DNA of 64,000 nucleotides from Rubeoparvulum massiliense (lineage in GTDB: Bacteria > Bacillota > Bacilli > Rubeoparvulales > Rubeoparvulaceae): the NCBI RefSeq assembly GCF_001049895.1, contig NZ_CVPE01000003.1, positions 124,001 to 188,000 on the forward strand. Reading direction: 5' to 3'. Positions 1 through 8,860 of the stretch are shown here, piece after piece. Position 1 is the first letter of the stretch, and every line of letters starts with the position of its first letter. The notes beneath the pieces were generated by a model. It worked only from the letters and a program-made list of their open reading frames with translations, searched no databases and had not been told where the DNA came from. A program made the position numbers and the translations under genes.

Positions 1-20
1 TCGACTCACCTTCCATGTGA

Positions 21-55
21 AAAAGACCTCGAACTACCTGTGGTAGCGAGGCCTT
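21..55 (-). terminator. Rho-independent terminator after lepA
   Basis: On the minus strand an inverted repeat (CCTCGCTACC / GGTAGTTCGAGG) is followed by a run of T. It lies just past the lepA stop codon, so it most likely ends the spoIIP-yqxA-lepA transcript. Confidence 0.75.
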
Positions 56-68
56 TCCTTCATTTCAA

Positions 69-1883
69 TTAGTCATCATTTAATTGCAGGACAGCCATGA
101 ATGCCTCTTGTGGTACTTCCACATTCCCTACAGACTTCATTCGCTTTTTCCCCTCTTTTTGCTTCTCCAGCAATTTTCGTTTACGGGAGATGTCACCACC
201 ATAACATTTAGCCAGTACGTTTTTACGCATAGCACGGATGGTTTCACGAGCAACAATTTTAGTTCCAATGGCTGCTTGCACAGGTACCTCGAACATTTGA
301 CGAGGAATCAGCTCACGTAGCTTTTCCACCATCTGTTTGCCCCGTTTATACGCCATATCACGGTGAACGATCAGAGATAGGGCATCCACCTGCTCGCCAT
401 TTAAGAGAATATCCAGCTTCACCAGCTTCGATTGGCGATAGCCGATCAGTTCATAGTCTAGAGATGCATAGCCCTTGGTATTGGACTTCAAGAGGTCAAA
501 GAAATCATAGACGATCTCCGCTAGCGGAAGCTCATAGGTAATATTGACCCGGTTGGCATCTAAATATTGCATATTGATAAAGGTACCCCGCTTCTCCTGG
601 CAGAGCTCCATTACTGCACCTACATACTCATTGGGCACCATGATGGCTGTTTTCACATAGGGCTCCTCCACACTCTCAATCCGTTGCTGATCTGGCATCA
701 TGGAAGGATTCTCAATAGTTAGGGTCTCACCCTTTGTGAGATTGACTCGGTAAACTACGCTAGGTGCCGTCCGAATCAACGGAATTTTAAATTCCCGCTC
801 GATCCGTTCTTGAATAATCTCCATGTGTAGCAAGCCGAGAAAGCCGCAACGGAAACCAAATCCTAAAGCTTGGGAGGTTTCTGCCTCAAACTGTAAGGAA
901 GCATCATTGAGTTGTAGCTTCTCTAAGGCGTCACGAAGATCATTATATTCATTGGAATCTACTGGATAAAGGCCGCAGAACACCATAGGAAGAACCTTAC
1001 GATAGCCTGGAAGTGGTTCTGCTGCTGGATTGGTCACCGTCGTAATGGTATCCCCTACATGCGTATCCTTTACGCTCTTGATACTAGCAGCGATAAAGCC
1101 TACATCACCTACAGTTAATTCCTCTACGCTGATCGGATGTGGGGCAAAGGTACCTACTTCTGTCACCTCAAAGGTTTTACCAGTGGCCATCATTTTAATC
1201 TTCATGCCACGACGAACTACACCATCCATCACACGAATATAGGTGATCACACCGCGATAGGAATCATACAGAGAGTCGAAGATCAATGCCTTCAAAGGAG
1301 CATTAGGGTCACCCGTGGGCGCAGGCACCTTCTCTACGATCTGCTCTAAGATATCTTGGATCCCAATCCCTGCCTTAGCAGAAGCTAACACGGCATCGCT
1401 GGCATCTAAGCCGATCACATCTTCAATCTCCTGCTTAACTCGCTCCGGCTCTGCGCTAGGAAGGTCAATCTTATTGATCACGGGGATGATCTCCAAATCA
1501 TTATCCAAGGCAAGATAGACATTGGCCAGGGTCTGGGCTTCAATCCCCTGAGAAGCATCAACAACTAAGATGGCTCCCTCACATGCTGCAAGACTGCGGG
1601 AGACTTCATAGGTGAAGTCTACGTGTCCTGGGGTGTCAATCAAATGAAGGATATATTCACTTCCATCTTTTGCTTGATATTGTAAGCGTACTGAATTTAA
1701 TTTGATGGTGATTCCACGTTCCCGTTCCAGATCCATCTGATCAAGGAATTGATCTTCCCGCTCACGATCAGACAACGCTCCTGTATATTCAAGGATACGA
1801 TCTGCTAACGTGGATTTCCCATGGTCAATATGGGCAATAATCGAAAAATTACGGATCCGTTTTTGCCGTTCCAGTCTCTCCAT
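69..1883 (-). CDS. lepA: Elongation factor 4 (LepA), back-translocating ribosomal GTPase
   Basis: Ribosome-associated translational GTPase that acts on stalled or mistranslocated ribosomes. The 604 residues match the usual length of the family. GTP-binding motifs are complete: AHIDHGKS near residue 17, DTPGH near 84 and NKID near 138. The C-terminal region with [12 protein letters not shown] is typical of LepA. The ATG is preceded by a strong GTAGGAGGAG site. It is the last gene of a spoIIP-yqxA-lepA series as in Bacillus subtilis, and a terminator follows at once. Identification is secure. Confidence 0.97.
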   Translation of the reverse strand: MERLERQKRIRNFSIIAHIDHGKSTLADRILEYTGALSDREREDQFLDQMDLERERGITIKLNSVRLQYQAKDGSEYILHLIDTPGHVDFTYEVSRSLAACEGAILVVDASQGIEAQTLANVYLALDNDLEIIPVINKIDLPSAEPERVKQEIEDVIGLDASDAVLASAKAGIGIQDILEQIVEKVPAPTGDPNAPLKALIFDSLYDSYRGVITYIRVMDGVVRRGMKIKMMATGKTFEVTEVGTFAPHPISVEELTVGDVGFIAASIKSVKDTHVGDTITTVTNPAAEPLPGYRKVLPMVFCGLYPVDSNEYNDLRDALEKLQLNDASLQFEAETSQALGFGFRCGFLGLLHMEIIQERIEREFKIPLIRTAPSVVYRVNLTKGETLTIENPSMMPDQQRIESVEEPYVKTAIMVPNEYVGAVMELCQEKRGTFINMQYLDANRVNITYELPLAEIVYDFFDLLKSNTKGYASLDYELIGYRQSKLVKLDILLNGEQVDALSLIVHRDMAYKRGKQMVEKLRELIPRQMFEVPVQAAIGTKIVARETIRAMRKNVLAKCYGGDISRKRKLLEKQKEGKKRMKSVGNVEVPQEAFMAVLQLNDD

Positions 1884-1956
1884 CTAAAACTCCTCCTACA
1901 TTAAGCCCTAGCACATCACAGCATAAGACAGTAAGAATAATTATAGCAGTTCACAG

Positions 1957-2046
1957 TTAGGAGAGCAATAATTGAGCAAAAAGGTAGAGCCAGGTCACCA
2001 AGGTAGATCCGATGAAGGCAAAGGTAAACCAACGATTCCGTTTCAT
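1957..2046 (-). CDS. 29-residue single-span membrane peptide, translationally coupled
   Basis: Short frame encoding MKRNRWFTFAFIGSTL followed by a hydrophobic tail (VTWLYLFAQLLLS), so a small membrane peptide. The ATG overlaps the TGA of the upstream membrane-protein gene (ATGA), and a strong GGAGAAGGAGG site stands in front. That coupling is the main reason to believe it is translated. Longer readings of this frame upstream are shadows of the neighbouring gene. No family recognised; it may serve the 294-residue protein made just before it. Confidence 0.55.
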   Translation of the reverse strand: MKRNRWFTFAFIGSTLVTWLYLFAQLLLS

Positions 2047-2927
2047 CCAATTCCTCCTTCTCCATCCACAATGGTGGTCAAAGGTGCTTCCTTTGCACAA
2101 CCATGTTCGATGAATGGTTCGAAGATCAACTCTACTGCTTCTCCAGGTGTCGCAGGCTCCAAATGGTATCCAGCTTTCATCCGAAAGATGGACTCCAACT
2201 GTTTTAATTCCCCATAGCTGGTCACCAATTTTTCTTCTACCACGTTTTTCTGTACCAGTAATTGGGCTGCCCGCTTCCATTGCCAATTACGAAGTAGGTG
2301 CATTACCGTAAAGATCCGCGTCCAACCCACTTCCTTTTTCATAACCTGTGAAAAATCACGGGAATAACGATAAAAAATGCTATGGGCCACAATCTGATAC
2401 TCCTGTAGTTTGGGTTCAAGCTCCAACAGGTGGATCAGCTCCAGCCATGCCACATAACTCTCACAGGCAAAAAGGCGACGTTTTTCTCCGTAGTAGCCAG
2501 GAATATTATGACGTTCAATCGTCCGATTCTCTTGATCGATGCTAACGGAGTAATAAGGATGAAGGATCACACCGTTGCTAATCCGTAGGATATAGAAGAG
2601 AAGATTGCCTGCAATGAGTGAAAGGGCTACGTAACCACTCATGACAAGCAAAAATAGCATCACTCCAATAAATGGTAGAGCTTGGGAGATGATTGGTGCC
2701 TGAGAAATGATTGCAACAGTGCCACGATAGAGGGGTGGTATAAGTAGTAGTGGTACGATGACTGTCAATCCAAGCAAGAAACAGCTGGCAAGAATTAATG
2801 AGCTCCAGCGCGCCAGTGGAGAATGATTCATTTGCCACTGCCATTGACGAGTTTTCCGTGCTAGAGATAACAATATTGGTTCCCATACAATTAATAAGAA
2901 ACGATCAGCCAGTTGTCGAATCGGCAA
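2043..2927 (-). CDS. Membrane protein of unknown function
   Basis: 294 residues. Two hydrophobic segments in the first half (about residues 41-65 and 85-115) and a hydrophilic C-terminal domain of about 160 residues rich in charged and aromatic positions. I do not recognise the family. The best start is a TTG at 2927 behind an AGAAGGA site; the nearby ATGs are out of frame. It sits between yqxA and lepA, where B. subtilis has no gene, and is followed by the coupled 29-residue peptide. Confidence 0.7.
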   Translation of the reverse strand: MPIRQLADRFLLIVWEPILLSLARKTRQWQWQMNHSPLARWSSLILASCFLLGLTVIVPLLLIPPLYRGTVAIISQAPIISQALPFIGVMLFLLVMSGYVALSLIAGNLLFYILRISNGVILHPYYSVSIDQENRTIERHNIPGYYGEKRRLFACESYVAWLELIHLLELEPKLQEYQIVAHSIFYRYSRDFSQVMKKEVGWTRIFTVMHLLRNWQWKRAAQLLVQKNVVEEKLVTSYGELKQLESIFRMKAGYHLEPATPGEAVELIFEPFIEHGCAKEAPLTTIVDGEGGIG

Positions 2928-2990
2928 TGCTCATCCATCCTTCTCTAGGTCAATATAATGATGAAATCTTACTTGCTTTTTGAGCAAAAA

Positions 2991-3455
2991 TCAATCATTT
3001 TTTTTTGAAACAGAGAAGAATGAGGCGAACCACTCAAGACCTTGCTTCGATGATTGGTGCAAAAGTTGACCGATGCCATTGCCTGTACGGCTAATTGGAT
3101 GCTGTGCAATGTTCGCTGTAGCAAGGTATTCCACCTCCGAATTTTCCTTGGTCAGACTGGCATCGCCTAAGGTGTCTAGAATATTAAGATTGCTGATTTT
3201 AGTATCACTAAGAACTTCTTTGAATGTTCCTAGGTGGGTTGATTGATTCTGCGAGATAGGCAGATAGTATCGTGAACCCAGCACCGAAATTTCTAATCCA
3301 TCAGGATGAATCGCTTCAATTTGTACATGGAGTGGCTGATCAGAAGTCGTCTCCTGTTGATCATTTCCTCGCTCCGTATTCTGAACCTGCATTCCCCATA
3401 TGGCACCGACACAGATACAACAAAACATTAAGATGAGACGGAATAAAGCTTGCAT
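2991..3455 (-). CDS. yqxA: YqxA-like protein (DUF3679)
   Basis: Small protein with one N-terminal membrane segment (LFRLILMFCCICVGAIWGM) and a short extracytoplasmic tail ending in an EWFASFFS-type segment, as in the YqxA/DUF3679 family. Position directly between spoIIP and lepA matches the Bacillus gene order. I chose the second ATG (3455), which has GGGGAAGGGTGG in front, over the upstream ATG at 3479, which has no clear site. Function unknown; by neighbourhood probably linked to sporulation. It is longer than the B. subtilis protein as I remember it. Confidence 0.65.
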   Translation of the reverse strand: MQALFRLILMFCCICVGAIWGMQVQNTERGNDQQETTSDQPLHVQIEAIHPDGLEISVLGSRYYLPISQNQSTHLGTFKEVLSDTKISNLNILDTLGDASLTKENSEVEYLATANIAQHPISRTGNGIGQLLHQSSKQGLEWFASFFSVSKKND

Positions 3456-3495
3456 AGCGCCACCCTTCCCCTTGATCATTGCATTCCATTTTCAT

Positions 3496-4659
3496 TTATT
3501 GCGCGCTTCCGCCGTTTTTATTCACTGGCACTGCTTCCCAATAAAGTTCCGCTACCACAGCAGCCAACGCATCCAAGGTTCGGTAGCTCTCTTCTAATGT
3601 ATTTTCTACCCCACCGATCTCCATGAGTACTAACTGCGGGTGAAGAGACTGATTATATTCTGCATTTCCTTCATGGGGTTGCTTTACCATAATGCCACGA
3701 GATAATCCAGGATAGGAGCGTTCCAATGCATCGTGTAATGCCTGAGCAAAGGCTTTGTTCTGCTCCCATTGGGGATTCTTAGCACCAATTACAAACATCA
3801 CCTTTGCATAGTCCTTCCCGTTGATGGTAATCGTGGATTTATCACGGGGGAGAGCATCACGATGAAGGTCGAAGAGATATAGTATCTCTTGATTCGTTGC
3901 GAGGGTAGCCTCCACAGTCTCCCGAGATGCTGCATAGGAATTTTTATATGAATCTAAGCGAGGAATGTAATCGATGTCTGAGAGGAGGCTAGCGATCCCA
4001 TGCTCCGCCAAGGCTCGTTGCAGATAGTTCCCCAGAAGGGTGACATTGATCTCAGGATGAAAGGCTTGATTCACCTTGGTGGTCTCTGGAAGATAGGGAA
4101 ACCATGACTCCCGATTATGTGTATGGTAGATAAAAACGGGTGCTTTTTTACTAAGAAAGTTCTTATCCCGTTCCCACTCCACATTCAGGTTCTTTTCTCC
4201 TACAATAATCTTTAGTTTATCAAGGGGGATTGCCGTCCTCTCCTCTAGTATCTCTTGTAAAGTAGGCGTTTCATCATGATGATGATATTCCCCCTCTTCC
4301 TGCTCTTCCATCCAACCAGCCTCCATGAGTGGAAATCCTGGCAAATTACTCAGTAACCAGTTCCCCCTCTTCTCTTGAAGGGAGAACATCAATGCTAACT
4401 CATCACCGAAATAGATCATCTTCTCAGTCTGAATGAGCCAAGGGGTTATGCCTGGTAACTCCTGCTGCCAGAGGAGATACGTAAGCCTCTCCTTTTTCTC
4501 CGTAGATATAGATGCTGTAGATGTGAAGATAAGTTGGAATAACACAAAAAAACCGATGACCTGTAGCAGAAGAAAGAGGAGAAGAGCTCCCCTTCCCTCC
4601 ATCTCCACTTCCCCTTGTCTCCGCAGCGGGCGTAACACAACACCTTCACCATCATTCAT
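3496..4659 (-). CDS. spoIIP: Stage II sporulation protein P (SpoIIP), septal peptidoglycan hydrolase
   Basis: Amidase and endopeptidase that, with SpoIID and SpoIIM, thins the septal wall and drives membrane migration during engulfment. One membrane anchor near the N-terminus, then a linker, then the SpoIIP domain with FIYHTHNRESW (His and Glu of the metal site), LFDLHRDA and the conserved block with VMFVIGAKN. The frame is open from 4689, but a GAGGAG site favours the ATG at 4659 (387 residues). It follows gpr and precedes yqxA, as in Bacillus, and should be made early in sporulation. Confidence 0.93.
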   Translation of the reverse strand: MNDGEGVVLRPLRRQGEVEMEGRGALLLFLLLQVIGFFVLFQLIFTSTASISTEKKERLTYLLWQQELPGITPWLIQTEKMIYFGDELALMFSLQEKRGNWLLSNLPGFPLMEAGWMEEQEEGEYHHHDETPTLQEILEERTAIPLDKLKIIVGEKNLNVEWERDKNFLSKKAPVFIYHTHNRESWFPYLPETTKVNQAFHPEINVTLLGNYLQRALAEHGIASLLSDIDYIPRLDSYKNSYAASRETVEATLATNQEILYLFDLHRDALPRDKSTITINGKDYAKVMFVIGAKNPQWEQNKAFAQALHDALERSYPGLSRGIMVKQPHEGNAEYNQSLHPQLVLMEIGGVENTLEESYRTLDALAAVVAELYWEAVPVNKNGGSAQ

Positions 4660-4771
4660 CACAATGCACTCCTCATAGCTTGTCCTCATCTTTCTATCAA
4701 CCTATGAGGTCACATGACAAAATATGCAGAGATCCTATGAGGATATTTCTATCTCATACTTTTGTGGATAC

Positions 4772-5866
4772 TTAATGGGTGATGGAAGGCAGATCATCGA
4801 AGGCGATGATTTCATGTAAAGCAATATTGAGACCATTGGCAATAATATTGGCAATGTCCTCTACATAATCGTCTACTTCCTTCGGTGTAACGATCAAATC
4901 ATGACCGAGGGGAGCTAGTACCTCTTGGATGAGTTGACGCTTCTCTTCATTGGATAAACGACCGAGCAATCCAAATAATTGTTCATGGAACTGCTGATCT
5001 TCCACACGTTTCATTTCCTTCTGAATGTGACGTGCCAATAATTCCAAAGTGTCATAGGCGATGGTAGTGGCATCAACGACGGTGGGAACTCCAATGGCAA
5101 AGACCGGGATGCCCAATGCATCTTTCGTTAGGGGCTTCCGTTTATTGCCTACCCCTGAACCTGGTTGAATGCCTGTATCTGTTACTTGAATTGTGGTATT
5201 GACTCGCTCCAACGAACGTGTCGCTAGTGCATCAATGGCAATCACTACATCTGGTTTCGTTTGCTGAATAATCCCGTAGACAATTGCGCTAGTCTCAAGA
5301 CCCGTTACTCCCATTACTCCAGGTGTGATCGCACTTACAGGTCGATAACCACTCTGAACAAGATCTGGCATCAATTCAAATAGATGATTGGTAATGAGAA
5401 GATTCTTCACAACCATAGGCCCTACTGCGTCAGGCGTTACATTCCAATTACCTAGACCCACCACGAGAATACGCTGGTCTTCACGAACCCCTTCTTGGTC
5501 TAAAAAATTCTCAAATGTATTAGCAAACTCCTTAATCATTTGATCCTGTAAGCCACTATCCTTCTTTCTTAAGCCTGGTGCTTCAAAGGTGATATAGGTT
5601 CCTGGTAGTTTACCTACTTCATCTGCTCCCTGTTGATCAACCTTTAATGTAGAGACTCGTACACCTTCCTTTTGTTTAATGGTAGAACGCACACCAGGAA
5701 TTTCATCAGCCTGACGGGCTAGTTGTACCGCCTGCTGTGCATCAATGGCTAGGTCTGTGCGGACCACTCGCGGGATCTCATCCCCCTGATTATGCTCCAC
5801 CTGCCGATGAAGCTCCTTGATTTTCCAATCGTGACGTTGATGGCGCTTCAATTCAATCAGCCTCAC
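4772..5866 (-). CDS. gpr: Germination protease GPR (spore protease)
   Basis: Aspartic-type protease that degrades small acid-soluble spore proteins early in germination; made as a zymogen in the forespore and self-cleaved. Matches the family over its whole length: VVRTDLAIDA near the propeptide cleavage region, VVGLGNWNVTPD, GVMGVTGLETS, VVIAIDALATRS, GSGVGNKRK and the C-terminal LIQEVLAPLGHDLIVTPKE. 364 residues is normal. The start is uncertain: GTG at 5866 is annotated, but spacing to its GGAGA is short and a TTG a few codons further is possible. Confidence 0.94.
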   Translation of the reverse strand: MRLIELKRHQRHDWKIKELHRQVEHNQGDEIPRVVRTDLAIDAQQAVQLARQADEIPGVRSTIKQKEGVRVSTLKVDQQGADEVGKLPGTYITFEAPGLRKKDSGLQDQMIKEFANTFENFLDQEGVREDQRILVVGLGNWNVTPDAVGPMVVKNLLITNHLFELMPDLVQSGYRPVSAITPGVMGVTGLETSAIVYGIIQQTKPDVVIAIDALATRSLERVNTTIQVTDTGIQPGSGVGNKRKPLTKDALGIPVFAIGVPTVVDATTIAYDTLELLARHIQKEMKRVEDQQFHEQLFGLLGRLSNEEKRQLIQEVLAPLGHDLIVTPKEVDDYVEDIANIIANGLNIALHEIIAFDDLPSITH

Positions 5867-6019
5867 TTTCTCCGCATTCTCATTCTTTTATGCTTTTTAG
5901 CCTACCCTTGGACAAAAAGAAAATTCTCTATGGGTATTATTGCAATTTAAAGAACCACATGATAAACTGTTATTTGTTCTCTATGATGTATGTGCAGAGT
6001 CGGCAAGGAGGTGAAGCAG

Positions 6020-6286
6020 ATGGCAAACATTAAATCTGCTATTAAACGAACCAGTATTAATGAAAAACTACGCCAACAAAACATGGCACAAAAATCCGCT
6101 CTTCGTACAGCTCTCAAAGCATTTGATAAAGCTGTAGAAGGTGACAACCAAGCAGATGCACTTGCTGCATTTCGTTATGCTACGAAAAAATTGGACAAAG
6201 CTGCTAGCAAAGGCTTAATTCATAAGAATGCTGCCGCACGGCATAAGTCCACGATGGCAAAACGTTTAAATACCTTTACTGCCTAA
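6020..6286 (+). CDS. rpsT: 30S ribosomal protein S20
   Basis: Binds 16S rRNA in the small subunit. 88 residues starting MANIKSAIKRT, with the basic helical composition of S20. The frame is open from 5990, but AAGGAGGTGAAGCAG directly precedes the ATG at 6020. Encoded opposite to gpr and holA as in Bacillus subtilis. A terminator follows. Confidence 0.97.
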   Translation: MANIKSAIKRTSINEKLRQQNMAQKSALRTALKAFDKAVEGDNQADALAAFRYATKKLDKAASKGLIHKNAAARHKSTMAKRLNTFTA

Positions 6287-6303
6287 TATAAACGTATAAA
6301 CAT

Positions 6304-6335
6304 AAAAAAAGCGACCATCTCTGGTCGTTTTTTTA
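6304..6335. terminator. Bidirectional terminator between rpsT and holA
   Basis: GCGACCA / TGGTCGT stem with A-run before and T-run after, so it can stop rpsT on the plus strand and holA on the minus strand. It abuts the holA stop codon. Confidence 0.85.
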
Positions 6336-7364
6336 TTAGCTTACCTCTTGGAAGTGAAAGATAAAGCGCTCTATAGCTAGCTTCTCATCGGTCTGACCTG
6401 TTTTTATTTCATAATCTAGCTGAGCGATCATGATTAATGCCTGACGAAGCTCTACCTCTTTATATTGACGGGCATATTGCATCAATGAACGAATCACAAA
6501 TGTCGGCAATTTTAGGCGTTGAGCGATTTGCCGTTCCCCATAGCCCTGCTGCATGAACCCCTGTGCATAGAGGACAAGTCGAACCTGCCTTGCTAACAGG
6601 GCGAACAGTTTCAATGGACTCTCTTGAAATTGCAGAAGATCATAGTAAGTCCGAAAGACTGCCTCCCATTCCCGCTTAAACAGATGATTGGCAAGGGCAA
6701 AGACATCTGATTCTAAGCTGCGTGGAACTAAGGTACGTACATCTTCACCTGTAATGTAGGAACGCTCACCTGTATAGAGGGTGAGCTTTTCCATTTCCAT
6801 CTCCATCTGAGCTAAGGAATTCTTACATGCAATCATCAAGGCCTCAGTAGCATCTCCGCGTAGCTCTTTACCATAATGTTCTGCTTCACTTTTCAGCCAT
6901 TGGCTGATCTCCGCTTCTTTTAAGGGTTGAAATTGGACGATGCTTCCCTTTTCTCGAAACATCTTGACGATCTTCTTCCGTTCATCCAGCTTTTCTACTT
7001 GGGGTAGTGTAAAAACAATGATGGAAAAAGGAGCAGGCTGACTGAGATATTGGAGTAATTGCTCAAGATTATGCTCCACCTTATATGTGACATGCTGTGC
7101 AGTAAAAAATAAAGCATTAGAAACATGAAGAAAGCGACGTTCTCCTAACATGGGAAAGGTATCAGCATCCTCAAGAATGGATTGAATAGAATCCTGCATA
7201 CAATCGTAGCGCTGAATATTAAAATCCCTTTCCTCACCAGGTATGATCTGCTGTTCCATCTCTCGAACCATTCGATTCATCAATAAGGTTTCTGTGCCAT
7301 ATAAGAGGTATAAGGGCTGACATCCACCCTGTTTAAGCTCTTGTTGTAGCTGAAAGTAATGCAA
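6336..7364 (-). CDS. holA: DNA polymerase III delta subunit (clamp loader)
   Basis: The delta subunit opens the beta clamp in the clamp loader. 342 residues, the usual size. Features of the family: PLYLLYGTETLLMNRMV at the N-terminus, the AAA-like middle part, and the C-terminal helical collar with LFALLARQVRLVL and KTGQTDEKLAIERFI. The start is a TTG behind AGGAGGG. Located between comEC and rpsT as yqeN is in B. subtilis, although here a sigma/anti-sigma pair intervenes. Confidence 0.93.
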   Translation of the reverse strand: MHYFQLQQELKQGGCQPLYLLYGTETLLMNRMVREMEQQIIPGEERDFNIQRYDCMQDSIQSILEDADTFPMLGERRFLHVSNALFFTAQHVTYKVEHNLEQLLQYLSQPAPFSIIVFTLPQVEKLDERKKIVKMFREKGSIVQFQPLKEAEISQWLKSEAEHYGKELRGDATEALMIACKNSLAQMEMEMEKLTLYTGERSYITGEDVRTLVPRSLESDVFALANHLFKREWEAVFRTYYDLLQFQESPLKLFALLARQVRLVLYAQGFMQQGYGERQIAQRLKLPTFVIRSLMQYARQYKEVELRQALIMIAQLDYEIKTGQTDEKLAIERFIFHFQEVS

Positions 7365-7401
7365 TGATTAACTCCCTCCTATTTCTGCATCAGCCTGTTC
7401 C

Positions 7402-8250
7402 TTAATGAATACGAACCTCTTCTAGCGTAACCACATCAATCTTCCAATCCTCGCTCATTTGATGGTTGGTGATTGGATCCATTTGACTCACTTCATAACG
7501 AAGTGTTCGTTTAGAGGTTTCTGCAATAATTACACAGGCCTCTTTAGGAAGAGGATGAGAGTAAAAAAATATATTATCATTCCGAACAAGCTGAACATAC
7601 TGGAAGTCCCCGTCGAGAATAAGCTGCATCTCATAGGTTTCATTTTCAGACATCCGCGACCAAAGAATAATGGGTTCATCATTAAGCATTTTCATCTCAT
7701 CAGCATTAAATTCAGGACGTTGTTCATACTCAACATGGTATTGCAGTAAATTCGGGTTATATTCAGACTTCTCTGAATGACGAAGTAGGCTCTTCCAGTC
7801 ACTTGTTGCAATCCATTGGGCAACCGATGGAGCATTTCGTTGATCTGCTACGGATTTTTCCTCCACTACCCCATGGAATAGTGGATTTGCAAGAAAGAGG
7901 AAGAGTAAAGCTGCACTAACGCCGAAGGCTAGTACCTTACTTCGGTGATAGTAGAACATGTTCTTCCAACTTGTTCTGTTACTCTTCACTTGTGAGATAT
8001 GCTCTCCCCATTCAAGAGTAGCCCCCAATTCCTCACCTTCGATGCGTTCCATCACTCGATCCACAAGGGAATAGGATGGCTTTACAGGGGGCAGCTGCTC
8101 TAATAACTGATCAAGACGGTGGAGACTAACGTAATATTCTTGACAATGGGCGCACTGTTGGCAATGTTCTTCGACTTGACGTTTTTGAAGCTCTGTGATT
8201 GAACCATCAAGACTCTGTTGTATTATTATTTTGACTTGTTTACAGTTCAC
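7402..8250 (-). CDS. Membrane anti-sigma factor with zinc-finger (zf-HC2) domain
   Basis: Probable inhibitor of the ECF sigma factor encoded just before it. N-terminal zinc-binding anti-sigma domain with HCQQCAHC near residue 29, then one membrane span (VLAFGVSAALLFLFLANPLF, about residues 110-130) and an extracytoplasmic domain of about 150 residues of unknown fold that could be the sensor. The GTG start overlaps the sigma stop codon (GTGA), so the pair is coupled, the usual arrangement for sigma and anti-sigma. The signal is unknown. Confidence 0.82.
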   Translation of the reverse strand: MNCKQVKIIIQQSLDGSITELQKRQVEEHCQQCAHCQEYYVSLHRLDQLLEQLPPVKPSYSLVDRVMERIEGEELGATLEWGEHISQVKSNRTSWKNMFYYHRSKVLAFGVSAALLFLFLANPLFHGVVEEKSVADQRNAPSVAQWIATSDWKSLLRHSEKSEYNPNLLQYHVEYEQRPEFNADEMKMLNDEPIILWSRMSENETYEMQLILDGDFQYVQLVRNDNIFFYSHPLPKEACVIIAETSKRTLRYEVSQMDPITNHQMSEDWKIDVVTLEEVRIH

Positions 8251-8795
8251 CGTTTGCCACCACCTTGATCATACTCTTTCAACCATAGATGTAGTTCTTG
8301 ACGTGCTCGAAAAAGATAGGACTTCACTGTGTTCATCGGTAGGCATAATGTGTCAGCAATCTCTTGATAGGAGTAGTCCTGAATATATCTTAGGACAATC
8401 ACTTCCCGATAAGCAGGACGTAATTGCATCACCGCTTCTTGTAAATCTTGATAGACGAGACGGTTCTCGATCTGCCCCTCAATCTGTAGGCCTTTATGGT
8501 TATCGGGAACATCCATATCGAGAGAGATTTCATCCTTCTTCTTGCGGAAGAAATCCATACAGACATTTCGGACTATCCGTTGTGCCCATGTTTCCAGACT
8601 CGCTTTCTCTTGGTAAGTATGTAACTTCTTATAGATTTTGATCAATGCTTCTTGAGTTGCATCAGAGGCATCATCTTCATTGCCTAGTAGATAATAGGCC
8701 GTACGGTAAAGAGGAAGTTCTAAGTGTTGTAGTATCTGAACCATTGCGGCCTGATCGCCTCGTTTTGCAGCCTCAATGAGTTCTAAGTCAGGCAC
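8247..8795 (-). CDS. ECF-type RNA polymerase sigma factor (sigma-70 family)
   Basis: Alternative sigma factor with region 2 (YYLLGNEDDASDATQEALIK and the WAQRIVRNVCMDFFR segment) and region 4 (RPAYREVIVLRYIQDYSYQE, then an HTH ending NTVKSYLFRAR). I chose the GTG at 8795, giving VPDLELIEAAKRGDQ, since AAGGGGG stands eight bases before it; the frame is open to 8822. Coupled to the anti-sigma gene. The pair is inserted between comEC and holA, unlike B. subtilis. No autoregulated promoter was recognised. Confidence 0.88.
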   Translation of the reverse strand: MPDLELIEAAKRGDQAAMVQILQHLELPLYRTAYYLLGNEDDASDATQEALIKIYKKLHTYQEKASLETWAQRIVRNVCMDFFRKKKDEISLDMDVPDNHKGLQIEGQIENRLVYQDLQEAVMQLRPAYREVIVLRYIQDYSYQEIADTLCLPMNTVKSYLFRARQELHLWLKEYDQGGGKR

Positions 8796-8860
8796 ACATT
8801 GTTCCCCCTTACTTATATTCATTGACGCAAATTAAATAAAAATTGTTGCAGCTTTAACGA

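Noticed and set aside
1957-2286. 109-codon minus-strand frame upstream of lepA
   Set aside because: Most of it overlaps the 294-residue gene in another frame; only the last 29 codons have their own ribosome site and are kept.
5940-5968. Promoter TTGCAA-17-TAAACT before rpsT
   Set aside because: Only four of six matches in each box; not strong enough to annotate.
8195-8641. 148-codon plus-strand frame opposite the sigma and anti-sigma genes
   Set aside because: Antisense to two well-supported coupled genes, with no ribosome site.
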